DNA of 64,000 bases from assembly GCA_964463485.1 (NCBI GenBank), contig CAYXDO010000048.1, positions 1-64,000 of the forward strand, in the 5' to 3' direction. The first letter of the stretch is position 1, and every line of letters starts with the position of its first letter. Below the pieces are notes generated by a model. The model saw only the letters and a list, made by a program, of their open reading frames with translations. It was not told the DNA's origin and did no database searches. Position numbers and translations under genes: made by a program. The DNA comes from CAYXDO01 sp964463485. GTDB lineage: Bacteria > Myxococcota > Kuafuiibacteriia > Kuafuiibacteriales > Kuafuiibacteriaceae. Positions 25,157 to 33,208 of the stretch are shown here, piece after piece.

Positions 25157-25392
25157 CGCTTGGGTCTCCCGGAGCTCTTGCTGATCCACTCGAAATGTAC
25201 GAACTCATCGAGCTCGGCTCGGACGAAGTCGGGGTGGGGCGTGAGTCGATGCAGGCGGGAGACTTTGGGGTGGAGCGGGATGATTTCGAGGATATGGCCA
25301 TTCCTCGAAATCTTCAGGGGCTCACCCGTCTCCGAGACGTGATCGAGGAGCTTGAACGCGTTCGCGTGCAGCTCCGCCGCGGTGATGGTCAT
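25153..25392 (-). CDS. Phd/YefM-type antitoxin
   Basis: The start is placed at MTITAAELHANAFKLLDHV, the usual N-terminus for Phd/YefM antitoxins (T-x-x-x-A-E-L-x-A..LLD.V); the frame opens 54 bp earlier. The N-terminal half (about 1-50, ending ISRNGHILEIIPL) forms the DNA-binding dimer, and the 30-residue C-terminus (LDEFVHFEWISKSSGRPKR) is the probable toxin-neutralising tail. It overlaps the PIN toxin start by four bases and is expected to autoregulate the operon. Confidence 0.82.
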   Translation of the reverse strand: MTITAAELHANAFKLLDHVSETGEPLKISRNGHILEIIPLHPKVSRLHRLTPHPDFVRAELDEFVHFEWISKSSGRPKR

Positions 25393-25484
25393 GGCGCGCA
25401 TCGTCGACTCCGAGCGTGCGGGCGTCAACGGTCGCAGATGCGACACGAGCGCGCGGCGAAGCTGAGGTAGACTGGCGTCCTAGC

Positions 25485-26336
25485 GTGGCTTTCCAGCTCG
25501 ACACGGCGATCACTCGCCAGGCTTCCGACGGTTCGGCGAGCGGGCGCTATACGGCTCAGCTCTCCGACGCGTTCAGCTTCGTGGTTCCGTCCGGCGGCGT
25601 GTTGATGGCGCTGTCGCTTCGAGCGATGGCGGCAGAGCTCGATCGGCCTTCGATGCGGGTGGTCTCCGCGACGTCCGTGTTTGCTTCGCCCATTCCTTCG
25701 GGGCCCGTCTCGATTCGCGTGGACGTGCTCCGAATCGGGAGGAGCGCGGCGCAGATGCGCGCCGAGCTCACTTCGGGAGCCTCGAGCGAGGCCGGCGTTC
25801 ACACCCTGGCCACGTTCGCCGAACCTGGTGAAGGCCCCGAGCTCATCGACACCGTCCCGCCTCGAGTGCCTGCGCCCCAAGAGCTTCCGCGCCTCGTTCG
25901 TTCGATGCCGTTCTTCAAGAACCTCGACGTTCGCATGGCCAGAGGCTCGCTGCCTGAAGACGGCGCGCCCAAAGCCGACGAAGCGCGGTGTGATCGGTGG
26001 GTTCGGTATGAGGAGCCTCCGCGCCTCGCGAGCGGGGAGCTCGATCCGCTGTGCCTCGCGGTCGTAGCCGACATGATGCCCACGGCCTTGTGGCAGAAGC
26101 TCGACCGCGACAGCCCGAGACGGCTCGCGCCGAGTTACGATCTTACCGTTCACTTCCTCGACCCGACCGATCGAGAGTGGTTGTTGACGTCGGCCTGGGC
26201 CCGACGCGCGCGACAGGGCTACGCCACCGCGGACGTCGAGATTTGGGACGATCGGGCTCGCTTACTTGCGTATGCGACGCAGACCATGTTCTTCCGGCCG
26301 TGGCCCGCTTCGCTGTCGATGAAACCGGACCGCTGA
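25485..26336 (+). CDS. Thioesterase-like (double hotdog) protein
   Basis: From the GTG at 25485 the 283-residue protein reads as two hotdog domains in the TesB/acyl-CoA thioesterase style. The first contains PSGGVLMALSLRAMAAEL and SVFASPIPSGPVSIRVDVLR; the second contains LAPSYDLTVHFLDPTDREWLLTSAWARRARQGYATADVEIWDDRARLLAYATQTM in separated blocks. Such enzymes hydrolyse acyl-CoAs, here of unknown chain. It lies divergently from the toxin-antitoxin operon with 92 bp between starts, and 28 bp ahead of the PolX-like gene. Confidence 0.75.
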   Translation: MAFQLDTAITRQASDGSASGRYTAQLSDAFSFVVPSGGVLMALSLRAMAAELDRPSMRVVSATSVFASPIPSGPVSIRVDVLRIGRSAAQMRAELTSGASSEAGVHTLATFAEPGEGPELIDTVPPRVPAPQELPRLVRSMPFFKNLDVRMARGSLPEDGAPKADEARCDRWVRYEEPPRLASGELDPLCLAVVADMMPTALWQKLDRDSPRRLAPSYDLTVHFLDPTDREWLLTSAWARRARQGYATADVEIWDDRARLLAYATQTMFFRPWPASLSMKPDR

Positions 26337-26364
26337 GCGCGATGTTCGGAGGTACCATCGAGCC

Positions 26365-28122
26365 GTGAGTCGTCGTCGTGAGGTCGTAGACACGCTATCG
26401 CGTCTGGCCTTCGTAGGGGAGCTGATCGGTCCGCCCGAGTTTCCCGCCGGCGCCTACGCCGCCGCGAGCTGGGCTGCGCGGAGTTATGACGGTGACTTCG
26501 ATCGTGCGTTCGAGTCTGGAGAGCTCCTGCGAGGCCTCGCCTTCCGAGGGGCTCCGCGCGCCGTAGTGGAGGCCATTTTCGCAGGCGCGCCGATCACCGA
26601 GCTGAGCGCGCTCCAAGCTCAGATCCCCGAAGGCCTCTTCGAGGTGCATGAGTTGCCGGGTTTGGGTCCGAAGAAAGTTCGGACACTCTGGCGGGACCTT
26701 GGCATCACGACGGTGGGCGAGCTCGAATACGCTGCGCGCGAGAATCGCCTGCTTGGCCTCAAAGGCTTTGGTGAGAAGACTCAGGCGAAGTTGCTTCACG
26801 CGATCGCAGAGCGCCGGAAGTTCGCCGGCATGTTCCGACTCGATCAGATCCACGAGGCCTTTGGCGTTTTGAAGAGGTCACTCGATGGGGTGAGGGTCGA
26901 GCTGGCCGGGGACGCGCGCCGCGGCGTAACCGAAGTAGACCGCCTGCGCGCGGTCGCGCTGCTCGAGGGCTCGCTCTCGCGAGTCTCTGCGATGCTGGGC
27001 AGCGCCGGACATGAGCCTCTGGTCGCCGCTTCGGCTACGCCGTCGGAACCCGCGAGCGACACGGTGTCCGGTCGCCTCGATCGCACCTCGTTCGAGCTTC
27101 GGGTCGTGAGTGATCCCCACGTCTTCGGCGTCGCTTTTCTCCACGCCACCGGATCTCAGTCTCACTGGGATGAGCTCTCCGAGCGAGCGACTCAGCTTGG
27201 CATGGACCTTCGACCCGATGGGCTCTTCCGTGAGAAGGCGAAAATTTCCTGTCCCGAAGAAGGCGAGGTCTACGATGCCCTCGGGCTCGTGCTCATCGAT
27301 CCAGAGCGAAGAGAGGCCGGCGTCCCCTTGGTGCTCAAGGGAACGCGCCGCCGTCGCCTGATCGAGCGTCGCGACCTTCTGGGCGCGATTCACAATCACA
27401 CGATCGCCTCGGACGGGATCGGAACGCTCGAACAAATGCGCGACGCCGCCGTCTCGCGATCCCTTCGGTACCTCGCGATCACCGATCACAGCCAGACCGC
27501 GGCGTACGCGGGCGGCCTCACTCCCGAGAAGCTCGACATGCAGCGGGCGCGCATCTCCGCGCTCAACTCGGACGAAGGCGGAAAGAGCTGCGTGCTGCTC
27601 ACCGGGGTCGAGAGCGACATTCTCGCCGACGGTTCGCTCGACTATGACTCGAACACGCTCGCGTCGCTCGACGTGGTCGTGGCGTCGGTTCACGACCGAA
27701 TCGGGCACGGGCGCGAGGTGATGACGAAGCGGCTCGTGGCCGCGGCGAGCCATCCGTTCAGCGACGTCATGGGTCACCCGACCGGTCGATTGCTCCTAGG
27801 CGCTCGCCGGCCCGCCGATTTCGACCTGGATGAGTTCCTCGACGCGTGCGCGCGGAGCGGTGTCGCGGTGGAGCTGAACGCGAGCCCTCAGCGGCTCGAC
27901 CTCGACGCGGAGGCGTTGGCCAAAGCCAAATCGCGGGGTGTGTTGGTGTCGATCGGCGCGGACGCGCACGCTCCGGAGGCGCTGGACCATTTGGAGCTCG
28001 GCGTCGTGGTGGCACGGCGAGCTGGACTGAGTGCCGAGGACGTGTTGAATACGCGCACGCTCGAGGAGCTTCGGGCGTGGCTGAGTGTGCGCAAAGCCAA
28101 GGCGAGAGCTGGCGGAGTCTGA
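26365..28122 (+). CDS. PolX-like protein: helix-hairpin-helix, degenerate polymerase domain, PHP domain
   Basis: The 585-residue protein follows bacterial family X polymerases: an N-terminal 8-kDa-like region and HhH motifs (LPGLGPKKVRTLW, LKGFGEKTQAKLL, about 93-155), a palm/thumb part (about 180-320, with FLHATGSQSHWDEL and EGEVYDALGLVLI), and a C-terminal PHP domain (about 340-570) with HNHTIASDG, AITDHSQTAAY, LTGVESDI, MGHPTGR and GADAH. The palm carboxylates normally read GDLD and VDLR; here they read TEVDRLRAV and FELRVV, so one Asp is lost and one is Glu. The PHP metal site looks complete. A nuclease-only repair protein is inferred. Confidence 0.85.
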   Translation: MSRRREVVDTLSRLAFVGELIGPPEFPAGAYAAASWAARSYDGDFDRAFESGELLRGLAFRGAPRAVVEAIFAGAPITELSALQAQIPEGLFEVHELPGLGPKKVRTLWRDLGITTVGELEYAARENRLLGLKGFGEKTQAKLLHAIAERRKFAGMFRLDQIHEAFGVLKRSLDGVRVELAGDARRGVTEVDRLRAVALLEGSLSRVSAMLGSAGHEPLVAASATPSEPASDTVSGRLDRTSFELRVVSDPHVFGVAFLHATGSQSHWDELSERATQLGMDLRPDGLFREKAKISCPEEGEVYDALGLVLIDPERREAGVPLVLKGTRRRRLIERRDLLGAIHNHTIASDGIGTLEQMRDAAVSRSLRYLAITDHSQTAAYAGGLTPEKLDMQRARISALNSDEGGKSCVLLTGVESDILADGSLDYDSNTLASLDVVVASVHDRIGHGREVMTKRLVAAASHPFSDVMGHPTGRLLLGARRPADFDLDEFLDACARSGVAVELNASPQRLDLDAEALAKAKSRGVLVSIGADAHAPEALDHLELGVVVARRAGLSAEDVLNTRTLEELRAWLSVRKAKARAGGV

Positions 28123-28123
28123 G

Positions 28124-28408
28124 ATGTTCGAGAGAATCGTTTGTCTGAAGCTCGTTCAGGATGAGGGTGCTGCGTCACGAGCGATCCAAGCAGCGCGCAC
28201 CGCCTTTCCCGACGCATGGGTGGGACGACCCTTCGACGACAAGTCGAAGTCATCATGGGACTTGTGCATTCGCCTCCGATCTGAGAGTCGAGCGCACGCG
28301 GAGGACGTGCTGGGTTCGGGCGCTTGGGCAAAGCTGACGGCCGAGCTCGGGACGAGCGTCGCGGTGCTGAAGACTTGGGGATTCGAGGAGGTCGAAGGAA
28401 ACTCATGA
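28124..28408 (+). CDS. Small unknown protein
   Basis: The ATG at 28124, one base after the PolX stop, gives a 94-residue protein starting MFERIVCLKLVQDEGAASRA. The beta-alpha pattern (FERIVCLKL, SSWDLCIRLRSESRAHAEDVL, SVAVLKTWGFEE) resembles a small ferredoxin-like or Dabb-style dimeric barrel, but this is a fold guess and no active-site motif is visible. Its stop overlaps the next start by ATGA, so it is tied to the F420-reductase-like gene. Confidence 0.65.
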   Translation: MFERIVCLKLVQDEGAASRAIQAARTAFPDAWVGRPFDDKSKSSWDLCIRLRSESRAHAEDVLGSGAWAKLTAELGTSVAVLKTWGFEEVEGNS

Positions 28409-29031
28409 AACAGAAAATCGCAATCATCGGAGCCGGACACATCGGCGGCGCGCTGGCGCGGGCCTGGACCGCTAAGGGCCACTCGGTTTGCATTGGGACG
28501 CGGGACCCGGACGGAGACGAGGTCAAAGCGCTGGCCAAGGAGATCTCGGCGAGAGTCGAGAGTATCTCGGAAGCTCCCAAGCACGGCGACGTAGTCGTGT
28601 TGTCAGTTCACTCGCCGGTCTTGGGCTCGGTCCTCGAGAAGGTGGGCTCATTGAGCGGCAAGATCGTCATCGACACGACGAACGCGCTCGCTCCGGGCAT
28701 GCAGCTCGCTCACGGGGGCACGTCCTCTGCGGCCGAGGAGCTCGCAAAGCGGCTGCCGGGAGCCAAGGTAGTGAAGTCGTTCAATACTCAGGGCGCCGAA
28801 GTGGTCGCGAACCCCAAGTTCGGCCACGACCGGGCGGTGAATTTTCTCTGCGGAGACGACGCGGAGGCGAAGAAGGTCGTGCGCGGCCTCGTCGAGGACG
28901 CCGGGTTCGAGCCGGTGGACGCCGGCCCCCTCAAGAACGCCAGACTCATCGAGGGCATGACGGTGTTGTGGATCAGCGCAGCGATGCAGCTCCACACGCG
29001 CCAGCTCGGCCTCTGCCTCGTTCGGCGTTGA
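28405..29031 (+). CDS. NADPH-dependent F420 reductase-like oxidoreductase (NPF family)
   Basis: The ATG at 28405 gives a 208-residue Rossmann-fold protein: IAIIGAGHIGGALARAWTAKG for nucleotide binding, then GTRDP, VVVLSVHSPVL, VIDTTNALAPG and VVKSFNTQGAEVVANP. This pattern fits the NADP oxidoreductase coenzyme F420-dependent family, whose members transfer hydride between NADPH and a flavin or F420. Whether this organism makes F420 is unknown, so an alternative 6-phosphogluconate-like or ferric-reductase-type role remains possible. Its stop overlaps the TTG start of the esterase gene. Confidence 0.82.
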   Translation: MKQKIAIIGAGHIGGALARAWTAKGHSVCIGTRDPDGDEVKALAKEISARVESISEAPKHGDVVVLSVHSPVLGSVLEKVGSLSGKIVIDTTNALAPGMQLAHGGTSSAAEELAKRLPGAKVVKSFNTQGAEVVANPKFGHDRAVNFLCGDDAEAKKVVRGLVEDAGFEPVDAGPLKNARLIEGMTVLWISAAMQLHTRQLGLCLVRR

Positions 29032-29987
29032 ACGTGGTTTCGCGGATCGCAGGACGGGCTGTCTCCCTCGGGATCGAAGGCGCCATCCGGGGGTTGTCGG
29101 CGGGAAGTCACCTTCACCCGGCGGCCGCGAGGTGGAAGCGGGGCGTGCGCGTAGATCGCGACCTCGTGTATGGCGAGGGCGAGGCGCGCACGCTCGACGT
29201 CTACCGGCCCAAAGGCTCGTCGGGAACGCTGCCGGCGTTCTTGTACCTGCACGGGGGTGGGTTCAGCATCCTCTCGAAGGACACTCATTGGATGTTCGGC
29301 TATGGGTTCGCGCGGGCGGGCTACGTGGTATTCAACGCCAATTATCGGTTGGCCCCGAGGCACCGATTTCCTGCGGCGCTCGAAGACGCAACGGAGGCGT
29401 TGCTTTGGGTCCGCGAGCACGCCGCTGAGTACGGAGCGGATCCGACTCGATTGGTGGTCGGAGGAGAGTCTGCGGGAGCAAATTTATCGATGTCCCTGAC
29501 TCTGGCGAGCTGCCTCGAGCGACCAGAGTCCTTTGCTCGCAGGGTCTTCGAGAGCGGGATCCGTCCGCGCGCCGTGTTGCCGGCGTGCGGGCTCTTGGAA
29601 GTCGGAAACGCGGACCGGTATCTCGACCGAAAGGAGCTCTCGCCTTTCGTTCGGGCCAGGATAGCCGCGGTTTGTCGCAGCTATCTGCCGGACCCTGGCA
29701 ATGACCCAGACGCGCACGCGATGGCCGACCCGTTGAGAGTGCTCGAGCAACGGCCGAAACTGGCCCACCCGCTCCCGCCGATCTTTGCGGCGTGCGGAAC
29801 GGCCGATCCAGTGGTGGACGACACGAAGAGGTTGGAGAAGGTTCTGAGGGAGCTCGGCGGGTCACACGCCGTAAGGTTCTACGAGGGCGGAGGCCACGCG
29901 TTTCACGCGATGTTCATGACGGAAAAGGCCAAAGAATGTTGGCGACACCACCTCGAGTTCCTCGAGGCGAACGTAGGACGAACATAA
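29028..29987 (+). CDS. Alpha/beta hydrolase fold esterase (HSL/GDXG family)
   Basis: The 319-residue reading starts at a TTG that overlaps the preceding stop; a GTG two codons on is an equal alternative. It has the oxyanion-hole motif LYLHGGGFSI (about 69-78), the nucleophile elbow GGESAGAN, and the C-terminal acid and His in GTADPVVDD and GGGHAFHAMF. This is the hormone-sensitive-lipase-like branch, acting on short-chain esters. It ends the operon that began with the thioesterase and PolX-like genes. A weak 5-bp hairpin separates it from the convergent secreted-protein gene. Confidence 0.85.
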   Translation: MNVVSRIAGRAVSLGIEGAIRGLSAGSHLHPAAARWKRGVRVDRDLVYGEGEARTLDVYRPKGSSGTLPAFLYLHGGGFSILSKDTHWMFGYGFARAGYVVFNANYRLAPRHRFPAALEDATEALLWVREHAAEYGADPTRLVVGGESAGANLSMSLTLASCLERPESFARRVFESGIRPRAVLPACGLLEVGNADRYLDRKELSPFVRARIAAVCRSYLPDPGNDPDAHAMADPLRVLEQRPKLAHPLPPIFAACGTADPVVDDTKRLEKVLRELGGSHAVRFYEGGGHAFHAMFMTEKAKECWRHHLEFLEANVGRT

Positions 29988-30002
29988 AGCGCGAGCGCGC
30001 CG

Positions 30003-30017
30003 CAGGCCTCTTGCCTG
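30003..30017. terminator. Weak hairpin between convergent genes
   Basis: CAGGC pairs with GCCTG around CTCTT between the esterase stop (29987) and the convergent stop at 30035. The stem is only 5 bp and no T-run is present. It could serve as a weak bidirectional terminator but may be chance. Confidence 0.25.
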
Positions 30018-30034
30018 GAGCGGGTTCGCAAGGC

Positions 30035-30616
30035 TCAGCCCTTTTTCTGCCGCTCGGCGTGTACGGTGGTGATGGCTTCTTCCACTAATTTGCGCTGTTC
30101 CAAGGACTCATACGCCTGAGTCACGCTCAGTGAGTATTGCCCTTCGGTCGCTGGCTTGACGAAGAGGATGAGGCTCGGGTCCGACTCGAACGCTCGCTCG
30201 CCCATGGGGGCGTAGCGGCGCAGCTTCACCTTCGGGAGCTCGAGCTTCCGGACCCGGTTGGAGAACGCTTGGAATTGGGCGTCCATGTCGGCGGGTAGGA
30301 CCGTGATGGTGCGCCCGCGGAGCTTCCCCGCGAGGTCGGGCCGAGCCACCAACACGTCGGTGATCTCGAAGCGATACTTCGCTTCCGACCAAACCTCGGC
30401 CTTCCCGTCCGGTGACTCCACGGAGCGGCCGTCGGTGATGACGAAGGGGTCGGCTCGCTTCACCACGAGGATCGCGGGCGACTCCCGAATCAAGTCGCGC
30501 AGCCCGATCTGGGTGAATTCGACCTCCTGAGCGAAGGCTGGGCTCGACCAAGCAGCCAACGCGAGGACGACGCCGCGAGCCCCCGTCCTGACCGCGTTCG
30601 AAAATGTCGCAGTCAT
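30035..30616 (-). CDS. Secreted protein of unknown function
   Basis: From the ATG at 30616 the 193-residue protein has a signal peptide (VVLALAAWSSPAFA/QEVEF). The mature domain contains LRDLIRESPAILVVKRADPFV, a beta-rich region (YRFEITDVLVA, GRTITVLPAD), and RAFESDPSLILFVKPA, resembling small beta-sandwich lipoprotein-like domains, but no family is claimed. It closes a minus-strand run of exported proteins, 11 bp after the C39-like gene. Confidence 0.7.
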   Translation of the reverse strand: MTATFSNAVRTGARGVVLALAAWSSPAFAQEVEFTQIGLRDLIRESPAILVVKRADPFVITDGRSVESPDGKAEVWSEAKYRFEITDVLVARPDLAGKLRGRTITVLPADMDAQFQAFSNRVRKLELPKVKLRRYAPMGERAFESDPSLILFVKPATEGQYSLSVTQAYESLEQRKLVEEAITTVHAERQKKG

Positions 30617-30627
30617 TCTGTCCGAAG

Positions 30628-31992
30628 TCACTTCCCCGGCTCCCGGATCGGCAGCAAAAAAGTATCGACGTACCCACGCTGGCCCGGCCAGGTCAGCTTG
30701 AACGGCTCGGTGACGAAGGTCCCTCGAACGAACGATTTCTCCGAAACCCAGGCTGTTCGTCCGCCTTCGGGGTCGGCGACCAGAAATTTTCGGTGTGGCT
30801 TGTTGCCCGAGACATGCGTCAGCAGCATCCAGTGCCCGGGCTCGGAGATCCCGAACGGAATGTCGATGCCGTCGCGGAGCGCGTCCGTGATCGCGTCGAG
30901 GTGACGCCACGCTTGACCTCGCGCAAAGCCACCTTCCGGATTCGTACCTCGATAAGAAACGCCGGTTCGCGGGGTCACGTGCTCGTGAATCGCGGCCAAA
31001 AACGCTTTGGTGCTGGTGCCTGCGTCGGTCTTCGGAAGAGGACCGGAGGCGCCGAGTCGCTCGAGGTCTTTCTCCGTGGGGAACCCATCGAACCGCTCCC
31101 GCACCTTGGCGATCGCCGCGTCGACCCTCTTCGTGCGAGGCCCGTCGGCGCTGCCAAAGTCACGGAGCTCCGAGAGCGACTTGTCGTCGAGCTCGTCACG
31201 AAGGCGGCCGACCGCGTTTCTGAGTCGCGCGCGGATCTCCGCTTCGCGCTTTCCGAGGGCGATCCCGCCACCTTCCTCGAGCACGTCCTTCTGAAACTTC
31301 GCCGGCGCGTCCGTCGTAGCGTCGTCGTTCAGGCCCTCGTCGTGGATCGAGCGCGCCAAGATCGGATCGCACTCCGCGGCCAGCATCTGGACGACGGTCG
31401 GGCCGCACGTCGCGGTGAAGCGTTGGTATAGGCCGTCGTTGTCGGTCTGAAGATCGGGATGCAAGGCGAAGATCCGTCCGCGCCGCATCGAGAGCGCGAG
31501 GGGGTCGAGCGAGCTCGAGTTCTTGGTGTGGTCGAGGTCGAGCACGGTGCTCTTCGTTCGCGCGTCTTCGTCCGAGCCCTTCGCCAGCTTCGTCGCGAAC
31601 CCGAGCACTTCGTCGAGCTCACCTTTGCGGACCGCCGCCTCATGGGCGAGCACGGCGCGGAGCAACACGGCGCGAGCGTTCGGCCCCGGAAGGGACGCCG
31701 TAGCCTTCGTCAACTTCGAGATCACGTCGGCCTCGATCGCCGAAAAACAAGACACCAACCGCTGGCGCGCGTGGCGTCCGATCATCGGCCGAGAGCCTAC
31801 GGCGCCAACACCCCGCGGGATCGATGATGCCTCTGCCACCGCCGACGCGAGACCCTTCGGAAGCGCGACCTTGGCCAGCTTCGGCACCGCGACCGGCCCC
31901 AGCGCCGCGACCAAAGGCGCCTGCGACACCGCGCGCGAGGGTCCGCTTGCGACGTCGGCCCTCGCCGGTCGCTGAGCTCCGGTGATTCTCAT
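30628..31992 (-). CDS. Predicted C39-like (papain-fold) cysteine peptidase
   Basis: The 454-residue protein has the three C39-like signatures in the expected order: nucleophile in FTATCGPTVVQML (Cys196), His in GISEPGHWMLLTHV (His387), and the acid in FLVADPEGG (Asp407). The N-terminal 190 residues are helical and unmatched. Between Cys and His lies an unusually long insert of about 190 residues (normally about 70-100) that is mostly charged helices (KREAEIRARLRNAVGRLRDE). No signal peptide is apparent, so it may act in the cytoplasm or be exported with partners. It overlaps the upstream membrane protein by ATGA. A catalytic role is inferred, not shown. Confidence 0.65.
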   Translation of the reverse strand: MRITGAQRPARADVASGPSRAVSQAPLVAALGPVAVPKLAKVALPKGLASAVAEASSIPRGVGAVGSRPMIGRHARQRLVSCFSAIEADVISKLTKATASLPGPNARAVLLRAVLAHEAAVRKGELDEVLGFATKLAKGSDEDARTKSTVLDLDHTKNSSSLDPLALSMRRGRIFALHPDLQTDNDGLYQRFTATCGPTVVQMLAAECDPILARSIHDEGLNDDATTDAPAKFQKDVLEEGGGIALGKREAEIRARLRNAVGRLRDELDDKSLSELRDFGSADGPRTKRVDAAIAKVRERFDGFPTEKDLERLGASGPLPKTDAGTSTKAFLAAIHEHVTPRTGVSYRGTNPEGGFARGQAWRHLDAITDALRDGIDIPFGISEPGHWMLLTHVSGNKPHRKFLVADPEGGRTAWVSEKSFVRGTFVTEPFKLTWPGQRGYVDTFLLPIREPGK

Positions 31993-32744
31993 TCGGTCCC
32001 CGTCGGCTCCTCGCCACGATGAGGCTCGGGAGCCTCGTCTTCTTCCTCTTCCTCTTCGAACTCACCGTCGTCCGCATACCGGCTCACGAGAATGGCTCGG
32101 GCGGGCTCGTAGACGTCTTTGAACGCGAAGAACTGAATCGGCACCTTGGCCTTGTACGTCACCACCCACCGCGCCATCGCACAACGCGACATCAAGACTT
32201 GGAATCGTGTCTGTTCGGGGATCGGGACCTCCCGAAACGACTGCGGCATGTCTTTCACCTTGCAGAACTTGGCGGCGTCGTCGCCGATCCCCTGTCGCTC
32301 GGCCACGAAGGTGATGCGCTCAGCCACGATCTCGACGGGCCCATCGAGCTGGGCGCCAGCCTCCTGCGCGAGCGTCGAGAGCGCAGTTTCGATGTCCTGC
32401 TTCGTCAGACCGCCGTTGCGTGACTCGATCAGCCGCAGTTGTTCAGGGAGCTTCCCGGTCGCGAGCGCCACCGCGCTTCGTCGATCGTGAAGCTTCAACT
32501 TCCCGATCACCCAGCCACCCGCGAGTCCCACGAGCAGTAAGACGACAAGGAGAAGACCAGCCGGAGACGGGCCCATCATCTTGGGCTCCATCGGCCCGAC
32601 CATGCCGGGGAGGCGAACGACCGGTGCGACCTTCTTCTTGTCGCCACCCTCAGCCGCTGCGTCTGTGGACGTGTCGTCGCGGGGCTTGTCGGGATTCGGG
32701 AGCTTAAGCCTGTCGGCCTTGTCTCGGCTTGGCTGCTCGGCCAT
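31989..32744 (-). CDS. Single-pass membrane protein of unknown function
   Basis: The 251-residue protein has a Lys/Asp-rich cytoplasmic N-terminus (about 1-60), one helix (AGLLLVVLLLVGLAGGWVIG, about 63-82), and a periplasmic domain with Cys (AAKFCKVKD, LMSRCAMAR). The C-terminus is strongly acidic (FEEEEEEDEAPEPHRGEE). No family is recognised. It lies between the HEAT-like exported protein (11 bp) and the C39-like peptidase (4-bp overlap), so it may anchor the complex those proteins form. Confidence 0.7.
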   Translation of the reverse strand: MAEQPSRDKADRLKLPNPDKPRDDTSTDAAAEGGDKKKVAPVVRLPGMVGPMEPKMMGPSPAGLLLVVLLLVGLAGGWVIGKLKLHDRRSAVALATGKLPEQLRLIESRNGGLTKQDIETALSTLAQEAGAQLDGPVEIVAERITFVAERQGIGDDAAKFCKVKDMPQSFREVPIPEQTRFQVLMSRCAMARWVVTYKAKVPIQFFAFKDVYEPARAILVSRYADDGEFEEEEEEDEAPEPHRGEEPTGTE

Positions 32745-32755
32745 GGGTGCGAACC

Positions 32756-33208
32756 CTAGCGTTCCGTAGGCGGTGGGGCAAGAACTCGTACGTCTTTGGC
32801 GAGCTTTCGGACCTCAGGGTCCGGGTCGGAGCGGGCGAGCTTGGCGAGCACGTCCTTGGCATCGAAGGCGCCGAGCGCAGAGGCCACGAAACCGAGCGAA
32901 AACATCGCTTGGATCCGAACCTCCCGGTCGAGCTTGGTGTTCGTACAGAGCTCGCGAAGGCCTTTGTCGGCTGCGCGGGTCGGAAACAGGCCAAGCATCG
33001 CGGCAGCACGAGCTCGGGTGTACCGGGGAAGCTGTGGATCGGTCGACACCGCGAGCAGCTCCGCTTCGCTGGCTCCCACCGAGGCGAGGACCGCGCGCGT
33101 CGGGATCACGTCGATCGCCGACAAGGCCTCGAGCAGGCGATCCGGATGCGCTTCGGCGCTGACCGCCAAGAGCGACAAGGATGCGAACATGATCAGTCGA
33201 GCGCTCAT
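32756..33208 (-). CDS. Exported HEAT-repeat-like protein
   Basis: The 150-residue protein has a signal peptide (MSARLIMFASLSLLAVSAEA/HP). The mature part is alpha-helical with HEAT/armadillo-type repeats (LPRYTRARAAAMLGLFPTRAADKGLREL, DREVRIQAMFSLGFVASAL, DPEVRKLAKDVRVL), suited to protein contact. The ATG overlaps the stop of the metzincin gene (ATGA), so the two are coupled; a chaperone or regulator of that protease is possible but only inferred. Confidence 0.75.
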   Translation of the reverse strand: MSARLIMFASLSLLAVSAEAHPDRLLEALSAIDVIPTRAVLASVGASEAELLAVSTDPQLPRYTRARAAAMLGLFPTRAADKGLRELCTNTKLDREVRIQAMFSLGFVASALGAFDAKDVLAKLARSDPDPEVRKLAKDVRVLAPPPTER

